A stretch of 64,000 nt of DNA from Myroides fluvii (GCF_009792295.1 NZ_CP039934.1:2252501-2316500), one strand, 5' to 3'. Counted from the stretch's first letter, positions 28,972-37,392 are shown. Notes: generated by a model from the sequence alone, not told the origin. A program made the numbers and translations.

Positions 28972-29004
28972 AAAAAAAGGCCGTCTCTTAGAGACGGCCT
29001 TTTG
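28972..29004 (-). terminator. Terminator of the glutamate synthase-like gene
   Basis: Stem ggccgtctc / gagacggcc with a 7-T run in the minus direction, 18 bp past the stop codon. Confidence 0.85.
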
Positions 29005-29021
29005 ATTTATCGTTGGATAAA

Positions 29022-30575
29022 CTATGCTTTTTTACGGGTGTCTAATTCTCCAAAATACATTTCTTGGAAACTTTTGTTTACACCGTGATCCACGCGTTTA
29101 TGGAACGTTCTAGGATCAATTTCGCTTGGTTTTTCATAACCTACTGCGCTAATGAATTCTCCTAAAGCTTTCATTGTATTTTTGTGGAAATTGGCTACGC
29201 GCATTCTCTTATCTGTAATATCTAGTGCTTTGTACAACGTTTCATCTTGTGTAGCAATACCTACAGGACAATGTCCGCTATCACATTGTAAAGCCTGGAT
29301 ACAACCTAAGGCAAACATCATACCTCTGGCACTATAACATGCATCAGCACCAAGTGCGATCGTTTTAGCAATATCAAAGGCAGAAATGATTCTTCCTGAA
29401 GCTAAAAGTCTAATTTTTCCTCTTAAGCCGTTTTCAATTAATGTTTTGTTAGCGAATACTAAAGCATCGTTCAATGCCATTCCCATATAGTCAATAAATT
29501 CTAATGGAGCAGCTCCTGTTCCTCCTTCAGCACCATCAATCGTGATGAAATCTGGTGTGATCCCCGTTTGTTTCATTGCATCTATAATAGCCAAGAACTC
29601 ATCTTTACGACCAATACAAATCTTAAACCCAACAGGTTTTCCATTAGATAACTTTCTAAGTTTAGCTATAAAGTGTATTAATTCAACTGGATTGCTGAAT
29701 GCAGTGTGTCCAGATGGTGAGTGAACGGTTGTATGTGGAGTAATACTTCTAATTGCAGCAATTTCTACTGTGTTTTTTTCTGCAGGTAACAATCCCCCGT
29801 GTCCAGGTTTAGCTCCTTGAGAAAGTTTTAACTCAATCATTTTTACCTCAGGGTAGTTTGAGCGCTCCTCAAATAAAGGCTCACTAAAGAATCCTTTTTC
29901 ATCGCGACATCCAAAGTATCCTGTACCAATTTGCCAAATTAAATCTCCTCCTGAACGGTGGTATTGACTAATACCCCCTTCACCAGTGTTGTGTGCAAAA
30001 CCACCAATTTTAGCTCCTTCATTTAAAGCCGTAATTGCCTTTTTGCTCAATGCACCATAACTCATTGCACTAATATTGTAAATACTTGCACTATAAGGTT
30101 GTTTACATTCCTCTCCACCAATTAACGTTCTGAAATTAGTGTCCGTAACGTGTTTCGGATATACAGAGTGAGCCGCCCATTCATAACCAATGCGGTTCGG
30201 ATCATCTTGCATACCAAAAGAAACAGTTTGTTTTTCGTTTTTAGCCCTTTGGTAAACAATCGAACGCTCACGACGGTTAAACGGTTTCCCATCTAGTTCT
30301 CCCTCCCAAAAATACTGACGCATCTCTGGACGAATAGATTCAAACATATATCTAAAACGAGCGAATAACGGGTAGTTTCTTCGAATCGTATGTCTGTTTT
30401 GAAGTAAATCATAGATTGTTAAGTATGTTAGAATTCCGGAGAGTACAAGATTAACAATGCTAGCTGCTGATTGGTAAAGAACAACAGTAGTAATAGAGTA
30501 CAATACGTATATCAAAACTGAAGCAATGGTCAATTGTCCAAATGTGAATCGATTAAAAAACTTTTTGTGAAACAT
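29022..30575 (-). CDS. FMN-binding glutamate synthase family protein, membrane-anchored
   Basis: A 517-residue protein. Two hydrophobic segments at about residues 12-65 anchor it. The rest is the central/FMN domain of glutamate synthase, with SAMSYGALSKKAITALNEGA, GQGAKPGHGGLLP-like KLSQGAKPGHGGLLPAEK, HSPSGHTAFSNP, and DGAEGGTGAAP for FMN. The Fe-S cysteine region is CIQALQCDSGHCPVGIAT. The amidotransferase and GXGXG domains of true GltB are absent, so ammonia or another substrate would be used. Known relatives are annotated as stand-alone FMN-binding glutamate synthases. No electron-donor partner is adjacent. Confidence 0.88.
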   Translation of the reverse strand: MFHKKFFNRFTFGQLTIASVLIYVLYSITTVVLYQSAASIVNLVLSGILTYLTIYDLLQNRHTIRRNYPLFARFRYMFESIRPEMRQYFWEGELDGKPFNRRERSIVYQRAKNEKQTVSFGMQDDPNRIGYEWAAHSVYPKHVTDTNFRTLIGGEECKQPYSASIYNISAMSYGALSKKAITALNEGAKIGGFAHNTGEGGISQYHRSGGDLIWQIGTGYFGCRDEKGFFSEPLFEERSNYPEVKMIELKLSQGAKPGHGGLLPAEKNTVEIAAIRSITPHTTVHSPSGHTAFSNPVELIHFIAKLRKLSNGKPVGFKICIGRKDEFLAIIDAMKQTGITPDFITIDGAEGGTGAAPLEFIDYMGMALNDALVFANKTLIENGLRGKIRLLASGRIISAFDIAKTIALGADACYSARGMMFALGCIQALQCDSGHCPVGIATQDETLYKALDITDKRMRVANFHKNTMKALGEFISAVGYEKPSEIDPRTFHKRVDHGVNKSFQEMYFGELDTRKKA

Positions 30576-30901
30576 AAATCTAAAATTTAGTGCAATCTTT
30601 TTGTTGTCTAGTTTGTAATGTTAATAGTTTAAAAAATAGGGTGAATAGGGCGGATTTTGGCATTTTTCTATTTCAAAATAAACAGAAAATAAAATCACTT
30701 CTATCGAAAGCAAAGGTAGTAAAGATTTTGAATTTAAAAGATTTTTATAATTATTATTTTGCCAAGATTCGGCTGTAAAAATGCTAATATGATAATTTTA
30801 TATGGAATGAATAAGTATTTTTTATGTTTTTTTGTTGAAGCGTGATTAAAATGTAATCTTTGTTCTTTTTTTTTGGTATAAAATCGTTTGGAAGCAGTGT
30901 T
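30576..30901. other. AT-rich intergenic region
   Basis: 326 bp between the glutamate synthase-like gene and the end of the CLC gene. It holds the -7 box at 30711-30718 (minus). A 62-codon plus-strand ORF (30590-30778) lacks any recognisable feature and is probably chance. Confidence 0.5.
30711..30718 (-). promoter_or_regulatory. Candidate -7 box for the glutamate synthase-like gene
   Basis: TACCTTTG on the minus strand, an exact TAnnTTTG match about 136 bp upstream of the start codon. No clear -33 TTG. Confidence 0.4.
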
Positions 30902-32119
30902 TTATAGGTATAATTGAAATTTATAAATACTGTGTTTACCACTAACTAAATAAGCGATTATACAGCAAAGAGCGGTATAGATAAGTGTTTCACTACCAAA
31001 TAATTCAACAGACATAAAGATACAAGCTAAAGGTGTTTTGGTTGCACCTGCGAAAACGGCCACAAAACCGAGGCTTGCTACAAAGCCAATAGGTAACTGT
31101 AAAGAGACAGCTAGAAAACTACCCAAAGTTGCTCCTATAAAAAATAAAGGGGTTACTTCTCCTCCTTTAAAACCCATTCCCAATGTAATAGCCGTGAATA
31201 GTATTTTGAGTAAAAAAACGGTCGAGGGCTGCGATACAGCAAATGAATCTACTATAGTTTCTATACCCAAGCCCAAAAATTGTGCATCTTGGATGCAATA
31301 GTAAAGTAGAATAATAATAAGGCCTCCAAAAAAGGGGCGTAAAGGTGGATAACTGATGTATTTTGAGGCCAACTGAGAGACTGTATCCGTTGATTTGACA
31401 AATAGAATAGCCGTTAAGCCAAACGCGATACCAGCGACACTTATTTTTAATACAGTATTGACATCTAAAGGCGGAATTACAGCTGCTGGATAAGTAGTGT
31501 GTGAAATTCCCCACAGAAGACAAATGTAATGTGAAACGATAGCTGTAAGAAGTAAAGGGAGGATGTGATTGTATTTGTTTCTACCAACAACCATGAGTTC
31601 TATCGCAAACAAAGTTCCAGCCAAAGGTGTTCCAAAAACAGAAGCGAAGCCCCCCGCAATTCCCATTAGCAAGAGCGCTTGTCTATCTAAAGGAGAGCCT
31701 TTGAACAGTTTGCTACATTGATCCGCTAGTGCTCCACCAAGTTGAACGGCTGTTCCCTCTCTACCCGCTGATCCTCCAAAGAGATGTGTAATCCAAGTAC
31801 CTACTAATACAAAGGGCACCATTTTAAAGGGGATTTTAGCCGTGGGATGATGATATTCTTGGATTAACAAGTTATTCCCCTTGTTTACAGAACCACCACA
31901 ATAATAATATAAACAACCGATAAGAAATCCGCCTAAGGGTAATCCAACTAACAAGACGGGGTTAGCTGACCGAAGGGATGTAACATAGTCGAGAACAAAC
32001 AAGAATAGGGCAGAGGCAGTACCTATAAGCCCACCGAGTAGTAAACTGATCAGTATCCAACGAAAAGTTGTGCTAAAAGAATAGAAAAGAAAATCTTTTG
32101 TTTTTTTAATTGCATTCAT
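30902..32119 (-). CDS. eriC: CLC-F type fluoride/proton antiporter (EriC-F)
   Basis: A 405-residue CLC transporter with about 10 or more hydrophobic helices. It carries the variant motifs of the fluoride-specific CLC branch: GNNLL at 81-85 instead of the chloride GSGIP, GREGT at 119-123, and GFKGGEVTPLF at 316-326. In that branch the protein exports fluoride in exchange for protons. The frame is open to an ATG at 32173, but that codon lies inside the riboswitch aptamer, so the start is set at 32119, 33 nt after the aptamer. It has its own promoter and a fluoride riboswitch, which independently supports the function. Confidence 0.9.
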   Translation of the reverse strand: MNAIKKTKDFLFYSFSTTFRWILISLLLGGLIGTASALFLFVLDYVTSLRSANPVLLVGLPLGGFLIGCLYYYCGGSVNKGNNLLIQEYHHPTAKIPFKMVPFVLVGTWITHLFGGSAGREGTAVQLGGALADQCSKLFKGSPLDRQALLLMGIAGGFASVFGTPLAGTLFAIELMVVGRNKYNHILPLLLTAIVSHYICLLWGISHTTYPAAVIPPLDVNTVLKISVAGIAFGLTAILFVKSTDTVSQLASKYISYPPLRPFFGGLIIILLYYCIQDAQFLGLGIETIVDSFAVSQPSTVFLLKILFTAITLGMGFKGGEVTPLFFIGATLGSFLAVSLQLPIGFVASLGFVAVFAGATKTPLACIFMSVELFGSETLIYTALCCIIAYLVSGKHSIYKFQLYL

Positions 32120-32152
32120 AACGGCATTGTATAGATTATAAAAACTATATAT

Positions 32153-32200
32153 ACTAGACGTCATCAGCTCCAAGGCGGTTCGAGGCAGACATCATTGCCT
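32153..32200 (-). promoter_or_regulatory. Fluoride riboswitch (crcB motif) of the CLC-F gene
   Basis: Read on the minus strand from 32200, the leader begins AGGCAATGATGTCTGCC, continues TCGAACCGCCTTGG, and ends AGCTGATGACGTCTAGT. These are the conserved blocks of the crcB aptamer in order. Two defining helices form: AGGC (32200-32197) with GCCT (32186-32183), and GATGTC (32193-32188) with GACGTC (32163-32158, one G-U pair). The invariant AACCGCC and GCTGATGA segments are present. No intrinsic terminator is visible between aptamer and ATG, so control is perhaps at translation. It lies directly upstream of a fluoride exporter gene. Confidence 0.88.
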
Positions 32201-32212
32201 ATTATGATAATA

Positions 32213-32220
32213 CAAAGATA
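32213..32220 (-). promoter_or_regulatory. -7 promoter box of the riboswitch-CLC-F transcript
   Basis: TATCTTTG on the minus strand, an exact TAnnTTTG match. The transcript would begin a few bases before the aptamer. A TTG 16 bp upstream lies in the preceding terminator hairpin. Confidence 0.6.
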
Positions 32221-32253
32221 AAAAAAAAGTTCAACCCAATGAGTTGAACTTTT
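32221..32253 (-). terminator. Terminator of the PUR-domain gene
   Basis: Stem aaaagttcaac / gttgaactttt with a T8 run in the minus direction. The next promoter begins on the adjacent base, insulating the fluoride unit from upstream transcription. Confidence 0.85.
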
Positions 32254-32275
32254 TAATTTTTTGTATGATAAGTGA

Positions 32276-32641
32276 TTAAATATCATCAAATTCTACGTCT
32301 GTAAAATTGTTTAATGAATCACCTTCTTCTTTTTGATATTCTTTTTTGAAATCTTTTTGGTGTCTTTCAGAAATAACTTCTTCACCTTTATGATTTACTA
32401 CGTATTCTGTCATCTCATCTAAGATCTCTTTAAATGCAGCAAAATCTTCTTTATATAAATAGATTTTGTGTTTTTTAAAGTGGAATGAACCATCGTCTTC
32501 GGTGAATTTTTTACTTTCAGTTACGGTTATGTAGTAATCATCAGCTTTTGTAGCTCTTACATCAAAGAAATAAGTTCTTCTACCCGCTCTCAATACTTTC
32601 GAGAAAATCTCTTCTTTTTCTAACATTTCGTTATCTCTCAT
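32276..32641 (-). CDS. DUF3276 / PUR-domain nucleic-acid-binding protein
   Basis: A 121-residue protein from the ATG at 32641 (MRDNEMLEKEEIFSKVLRAGRRTYFFDVRATK); the frame extends 14 codons further but the extension is not conserved-looking. Its short beta-rich domain (YYITVTESKKF, FHFKKHKIYLYKEDFAAFKEIL) is the PUR-alpha-like family found across Bacteroidota, whose members bind single-stranded nucleic acid. The C-terminal tail is charged and acidic (EEGDSLNNFTDVEFDDI). It is followed by its own terminator. The cellular role in flavobacteria is not known to me. Confidence 0.85.
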   Translation of the reverse strand: MRDNEMLEKEEIFSKVLRAGRRTYFFDVRATKADDYYITVTESKKFTEDDGSFHFKKHKIYLYKEDFAAFKEILDEMTEYVVNHKGEEVISERHQKDFKKEYQKEEGDSLNNFTDVEFDDI

Positions 32642-32715
32642 AATCCTTCTATCAATTAATTGATTTGTATATATAGCTTTCAAAAGTCTAAAAAAAATCC
32701 TAATAAACCAACTTT

Positions 32716-34467
32716 TTACACTATTTCTTTTTCTTTCAATTGTTTTTCGTGTAACTCTGCATAGTATCCGTGTTGAGCGATCAAAGTCTCATGTGTTCCT
32801 GCCTGAATAATCGCCCCCTGATCCAATACAATAATTTGATCTGCGTTTTTTGCTGAAGACACGCGATGCGTCACAATCAACGTGGTTATGTGTTTGCTGT
32901 GTTGTTCTAGGTGCTTCAGGATGCGTTCTTCTGTTTCGGTATCTACTGCAGATAATGCGTCGTCTAACAAAAGGATAGGCGCGTCTTTGATTAAGGCTCT
33001 GGCTATTGAAACACGCTGTTTTTGCCCGCCGGACAGGGTTAGTCCACGCTCTCCTAATACGGTGTCATAGCCCTTTTCAAATTGTTCTATATTGTGGTGT
33101 ACAACTGCTTTTTTAGCGGCATCTTCAATTTCGTCTATTGTAGCGTCTTCTTTCCCAAAGCGGATGTTGTTGCTGATAGTGTCCGAAAATAAAAAGGAAT
33201 CCTGAGGAACTACAGCAACACTTTTTCGGAGATCTGTTAAGTTACAATCCTCAATAGGTTGACCATCAAATAAAATACGACCCGAATCGATGGTGTACAT
33301 TCTGCTAATCAACGAGAGTAAGGTACTTTTTCCTGATCCCGTTTTTCCTAATATCGCCAACGTGTCGCCTTGGTTTAAGTGGAAACTTACCCCGCGTAAG
33401 GCCTGTATTCCTGTGTCCGAATAAGTAAATGAAACATTTTCAAACGTGATATTGCCCTTAATTTCCGTTGGATTTGGATTAGTATTGTAAATCTCAGGTT
33501 GCACATCTAGAAATTCATTGATGCGCTTCTGCGACGCTTCTGCCTCTTGAATCATGGACGAAATCCATCCTAAAGAAGCGACTGGCCATGTTAACATGTT
33601 GATATAGAGGATAAATTGTGCAATAACTCCAATATCTGGCAATTTGCCATTAAAATAAAGCAGCGACCCAATAGTTATAACTAGTAAATTGCTCAGGCCA
33701 ATTAATAAAATCATCAACGGTCCAATTAAAGCACCCGTTTTTGCAAGTTTTAATGATTTCTCTTTGCTGCTCTGTGTTAAATCTTCAAATTCAGCAACCT
33801 TTTTATTCTCAATGGCATACGCTTTAATTACTCGCATACCTGAAAATATCTCTTGCGTAAACGTCGATAAAAGGGATAGGTTTTGTTGAAAAATTAAACT
33901 GCGCTCATTGATCTGTTTACTGAGTTTGAAAATAAAATAACCCAATAAAGGCAAAGGAAGAAGTGAATAAAAAGTCAGTTGAGGAGAAATAATATACATC
34001 TGAGTTAATACCACCGCAAATCGGATAAGGGTATTAATAGAGTACATGACAGCAGGTCCTACATATTGCCTTACTTTTCCTACATCTTCACTAATGCGAT
34101 TCATTAGATCTCCGGTTCGATTCTGCTTATAAAAACTTTGCGTGAGAATTTCATAATGCTTAAAAATGTCATTTTTAAGGTCAAATTCAATATGACGTGA
34201 CATTACAATTAAGGTCTGACGCATTAAAAACGTTAAGAACCCCGCAATTAAGGTGGTAACTAAAATCCAAAAGATGTTTGATAACAATAATTCAGTTACC
34301 TTTTCTTTGTCAAAGGCCGATAGTTGTTCTAAAATACGGATGGAATCACCAACCAATTTCGGGGTATAAAGCGTGAAAATCTGAGCGACTATCGTAATTA
34401 TGATCCCCGTGAGGAAGTGATATTTATAGTTGAAAAAATATTTATTTAAGGACTGTAGAGCACGCAT
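32716..34467 (-). CDS. ABC exporter, fused transmembrane and ATPase domains (MsbA/MDR type)
   Basis: A 583-residue half-transporter. An ABC transmembrane type 1 domain with six helices covers about 15-310, with NRISEDVGKVRQYVGP as the typical coupling region. An ATPase domain follows (about 335-580): Walker A LGKTGSGKST, signature LSGGQKQRVSIARAL, Walker B PILLLDDALSAVD, and switch His in VTHR. It works as a homodimer or heterodimer at the inner membrane and exports lipids, drugs or peptides. It ends 75 bp before the start of the PUR-domain gene. Confidence 0.9.
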   Translation of the reverse strand: MRALQSLNKYFFNYKYHFLTGIIITIVAQIFTLYTPKLVGDSIRILEQLSAFDKEKVTELLLSNIFWILVTTLIAGFLTFLMRQTLIVMSRHIEFDLKNDIFKHYEILTQSFYKQNRTGDLMNRISEDVGKVRQYVGPAVMYSINTLIRFAVVLTQMYIISPQLTFYSLLPLPLLGYFIFKLSKQINERSLIFQQNLSLLSTFTQEIFSGMRVIKAYAIENKKVAEFEDLTQSSKEKSLKLAKTGALIGPLMILLIGLSNLLVITIGSLLYFNGKLPDIGVIAQFILYINMLTWPVASLGWISSMIQEAEASQKRINEFLDVQPEIYNTNPNPTEIKGNITFENVSFTYSDTGIQALRGVSFHLNQGDTLAILGKTGSGKSTLLSLISRMYTIDSGRILFDGQPIEDCNLTDLRKSVAVVPQDSFLFSDTISNNIRFGKEDATIDEIEDAAKKAVVHHNIEQFEKGYDTVLGERGLTLSGGQKQRVSIARALIKDAPILLLDDALSAVDTETEERILKHLEQHSKHITTLIVTHRVSSAKNADQIIVLDQGAIIQAGTHETLIAQHGYYAELHEKQLKEKEIV

Positions 34468-34546
34468 AGTTTGTTTGTCTAATCTTGCAAAATAAGGAAA
34501 ATGACCGAGATAAAACCGTTTTTTCCAAATTTTAGAAAGTGAGATG

Positions 34547-34554
34547 CAAATATA
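34547..34554 (-). promoter_or_regulatory. Candidate -7 box for the ABC exporter gene
   Basis: TATATTTG on the minus strand, about 80 bp upstream of the ABC exporter start. Confidence 0.45.
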
Positions 34555-34728
34555 AACTATTATTCTTTTTTCTAATCACGCTAGCCTTGCATTTCACATA
34601 AAATATACCGTCAACACAAGTTTTTTGATGCCGTCAATTCGAATAAAAAAGACTTTTTTAATTGTTAAAAATAAATTAATTGAAAGTTAAAAAATATTTA
34701 ATAAAACAAAAGGTAACCTAAAAGTAAA
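34555..34728. other. AT-rich spacer between divergent promoters
   Basis: Part of the 430-bp gene-free interval between the ABC exporter and lysC. I see no ORF or stable structure here. The remainder of the interval holds the two promoters and the lysC leader. Confidence 0.4.
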
Positions 34729-34736
34729 TATATTTG
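34729..34736 (+). promoter_or_regulatory. -7 promoter box of the lysC leader
   Basis: TATATTTG, an exact TAnnTTTG match, placing the transcript start near 34743, about 16 nt upstream of the leader-peptide ATG. No clear -33 TTG. Confidence 0.55.
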
Positions 34737-34758
34737 CTGTGTTATAAAAAATAGAAAA

Positions 34759-34815
34759 ATGTATTTAATCGTTATAAAAAAGGGGAAGAAGATAAACTTA
34801 CGTCAAGTATCGTGA
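34759..34815 (+). CDS. Candidate leader peptide of the lysC-lysA operon
   Basis: An 18-codon ORF encoding MYLIVIKKGKKINLRQVS, between the -7 box and the terminator-like hairpin ahead of lysC. Four of 18 codons are Lys, arranged as two adjacent pairs (34777-34782 and 34786-34791), and three are Ile. Lysine is an end product of the downstream lysC-lysA genes, so ribosome stalling at the Lys codons could sense it. The bases gataaac just after the second Lys pair can pair with the terminator arm. Translation is not proven; the ORF could be chance. Confidence 0.5.
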   Translation: MYLIVIKKGKKINLRQVS

Positions 34816-34851
34816 GCAATCTCCTTATTTTTTATAATGAAGTAAAATAAC

Positions 34852-34884
34852 AAAGGGTTTGTCATCGCGACAAACCCTTTTTTT
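34852..34884 (+). terminator. Terminator hairpin in the lysC leader (candidate attenuator)
   Basis: 12-bp stem aaagggtttgtc (34852-34863) / gacaaaccctttt (from 34869) with loop atcgc and a T7 run, ending 13 nt before the lysC ATG. No annotated plus-strand gene lies upstream that it could serve. An alternative pairing of gataaac (34791-34797) with gtttgtc (34857-34863) would break this stem. Confidence 0.75.
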
Positions 34885-34897
34885 GTAAAAGAAAGAG

Positions 34898-36217
34898 ATG
34901 AAAGTATTAAAATTTGGAGGAACTTCTGTAGGAAGTCCAGAGCGATTTGAAAAGTTATGGCCTATTATTCAATCGCAAAAAAGCGATTGTCATTTCGTGG
35001 TTTTGTCTGCCGTAGCAGGAACAACAAATGCCTTAGTAGCAATTGCTACACAATATACAAAAGGAGAAATTGCTTTGGCAAGACAACTTGTTCAAGAATT
35101 ACAACAAGCATATCAGGTGTTTGTAGATGACCTTTTTGTAACTACAGAAGGAAAAGAAAAGGGGAAAAATTGGATTACACGTCATTTTACGCTGTTAGAC
35201 GAATTAGGCAACGATTTATTCACCCCTGCAGAAGAACGTTTGGTCTTAGCACAAGGAGAGTTATTGTCTACAGGGATTTTTCACCTGTATCTCGCAGAAA
35301 AGGGAATTGATTCTGTTCTGCTACCCGCCTTGGAATTTATGCGAATCAATGCGGATCAAGAACCTGATATGCCTTATATTCAGCGACAACTTCAGGCGAT
35401 GATCGACCAATTTCCTACGACTACTTTGTTTATTACACAAGGGTATATTTGTCGAAATTCTTACGGCCAAATAGATAATCTTAGACGAGGAGGTTCTGAC
35501 TATACAGCTTCGTTGCTTGGTGCTGCATTAGCAGTAGAAGAAATTCAAATTTGGACAGATATTGATGGTTTTCACAACAATGATCCTCGTTATGTGTCTA
35601 ACACCAAGCCTATTGCACAACTCAGTTTTAATGAAGCAGCTGAGTTAGCCTATTTTGGTGCGAAAATAATGCACCCCCAAAGTGTATTTCCCGCGCAAAA
35701 AGCAAATATCCCAGTACGATTATTAGACACTTTAGACATGGATGCTGCAGGAACGCTAATCTCTTCTGCGTTTGATCATACAGATGAAATTGTCGCAGTA
35801 GCAGCAAAAGACAATATTACTGCTATCCGAATTCAATCTTCTCGTATGTTGCTGGCTTATGGTTTCTTAAGACGAGTTTTCGAAGTTTTTGAGCGTTATA
35901 AAACTCCTATTGACATGATTACTACTTCTGAAGTAGCGGTATCGTTAACTTTAGATGATTGTACCTATTTAAGTGAGATTATAGCCGAATTAAATCATTT
36001 TGGAGAAGTTGAAGTAGATGATCAACAGAGTATTATTTGTATTGTTGGCGATTTTAAACGCAACAAGAACGGTTATGCGACTCTCGTTTCTGAGGCAGTG
36101 AAGCACATGCCAATTCGCATGATTTCCTATGGTGGAAGTGAACATAACATTTCGCTTTTGCTGCCGTCTAAATACAAAATTGAAGCCCTACGTGCTTTAC
36201 ATCATCGCCTATTTTAA
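34898..36217 (+). CDS. lysC: Aspartate kinase (monofunctional)
   Basis: A 439-residue aspartokinase phosphorylating aspartate, the first step toward lysine, threonine and methionine. The N-terminal kinase motif MKVLKFGGTSVGSPERF is present, and the catalytic/substrate segments RGGSDYTASLLGAAL and WTDIDGF(H)NNDPR follow. Two ACT-type segments lie in the last 140 residues (ITAIRIQSSRMLLAYGFLRRVFEVF, IICIVGDF). There is no homoserine dehydrogenase domain. It lies 11 bp upstream of lysA, which points to a lysine-dedicated isozyme. A leader ORF and terminator precede it. Confidence 0.94.
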   Translation: MKVLKFGGTSVGSPERFEKLWPIIQSQKSDCHFVVLSAVAGTTNALVAIATQYTKGEIALARQLVQELQQAYQVFVDDLFVTTEGKEKGKNWITRHFTLLDELGNDLFTPAEERLVLAQGELLSTGIFHLYLAEKGIDSVLLPALEFMRINADQEPDMPYIQRQLQAMIDQFPTTTLFITQGYICRNSYGQIDNLRRGGSDYTASLLGAALAVEEIQIWTDIDGFHNNDPRYVSNTKPIAQLSFNEAAELAYFGAKIMHPQSVFPAQKANIPVRLLDTLDMDAAGTLISSAFDHTDEIVAVAAKDNITAIRIQSSRMLLAYGFLRRVFEVFERYKTPIDMITTSEVAVSLTLDDCTYLSEIIAELNHFGEVEVDDQQSIICIVGDFKRNKNGYATLVSEAVKHMPIRMISYGGSEHNISLLLPSKYKIEALRALHHRLF

Positions 36218-36228
36218 TACTGAAAACT

Positions 36229-37392
36229 ATGATTTCAACTACTATATTAGAACAATTACACCAGGTGGAGACACCTTTGTATTACTATAACTTACCTTTA
36301 CTCAGAGCTACAATCTCTACTGCAAAGAAGGCAGCTGATCAATGGGGGTATCATATTCACTACGCTGTAAAGGCAAATAATAATCCCAGAATACTCCAGG
36401 AAATTAGTGCCCTGGGATTAGGAGCAGACTGTGTGAGTGGTTTGGAAATTGAAAGGGCAATTGCACAGGGATTTCAAGCAGATTCTATTGTCTTTGCGGG
36501 TGTGGGGAAAACAGAAGAGGAAATTCGATTGGCATTGAATCGAGGTATATTGGCTTTTAATGTAGAGTCTTTAGAAGAACTGCAGATTATTAATGAAATA
36601 GCCAAGATGATGAACGTCCAAGCGTCAGTTGCTTTGCGTATTAACCCCAATATTGATGCCAATACCCATCATTATATTACGACAGGATTGGATGAAAATA
36701 AATTTGGGATTATGATGCATGAATTAGAGGATTGTTTAGCTCTAATTTGTGCAGGGGAGAGCGCTTTGATTTTGGTCGGTTTGCATTTTCATATAGGCTC
36801 TCAAATTACAGATTGGAGTGTGTTTAAGCGATTATGTCTAAAAGTAAATGAATGGAATACTTGGTTTATTGAAAGGGGAATTGTGGTGCCTATTCTCAAC
36901 GTTGGTGGGGGAGTAGGGATTAATTATCAAAACCCAGATGGAGAACCTATGGTCAATTTTTCCGATTTCTTTGCGTTGTTTCATCGTTTTTTGGAACCTA
37001 AACGCGAACAACAAGTGCATTTCGAATTGGGAAGATCCTTGGTTGCTAATTGCGGTAGTTTAATTAGTCGTGTACTGTATATTAAAAAGGGAATAACTAA
37101 AAATTTTGCAATACTCGATGCGGGAATGACTGAGTTATTACGACCAGCACTTTATCAAGCGTATCATAAAATTCAATGTATAGCACCTGCTGAAACAAAA
37201 GGTGATGCGAAAGAAATTTACGATGTGGTGGGACCTATTTGTGAAAGTAGTGATTGTTTTGGAAAAAAGGTATCCCTTCCTGTTTTAGTTCGAGGAGATT
37301 TGATTGCAATTCGCTCTGCGGGTGCCTATGGAGAGGTGATGTCTTCTCGTTACAACCTGCGTAAACCCCTGCAATTTTATTTTGAAGAATAA
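36229..37392 (+). CDS. lysA: Diaminopimelate decarboxylase
   Basis: A 387-residue fold-type III PLP enzyme catalysing the last step of lysine synthesis (meso-diaminopimelate to lysine). PLP lysine lies in HYAVKANNNPRIL (about residue 49). HFHIGSQI and NVGGGVGINY bind substrate and phosphate. The second-subunit catalytic cysteine lies in GPICESSDCFGKK, and the C terminus carries AGAYGEVMSSRYN. It forms an operon with lysC 11 bp upstream. Confidence 0.95.
   Translation: MISTTILEQLHQVETPLYYYNLPLLRATISTAKKAADQWGYHIHYAVKANNNPRILQEISALGLGADCVSGLEIERAIAQGFQADSIVFAGVGKTEEEIRLALNRGILAFNVESLEELQIINEIAKMMNVQASVALRINPNIDANTHHYITTGLDENKFGIMMHELEDCLALICAGESALILVGLHFHIGSQITDWSVFKRLCLKVNEWNTWFIERGIVVPILNVGGGVGINYQNPDGEPMVNFSDFFALFHRFLEPKREQQVHFELGRSLVANCGSLISRVLYIKKGITKNFAILDAGMTELLRPALYQAYHKIQCIAPAETKGDAKEIYDVVGPICESSDCFGKKVSLPVLVRGDLIAIRSAGAYGEVMSSRYNLRKPLQFYFEE

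Noticed and set aside
30590..30778. 62-codon plus-strand ORF in the intergenic region upstream of the glutamate synthase-like gene
   Set aside because: No family, no terminator, and it crosses the opposite-strand promoter.
32120..32173. Upstream start at 32173 for the CLC-F gene
   Set aside because: The extra 18 codons overlap the fluoride riboswitch aptamer, and the encoded stretch lacks family similarity. The ATG at 32119 fits the aptamer position.
34759..34884. Classical lysine (L-box) riboswitch upstream of lysC
   Set aside because: The interval from the -7 box to the hairpin is too short and lacks the conserved multi-helix junction blocks; a leader peptide explains it better.
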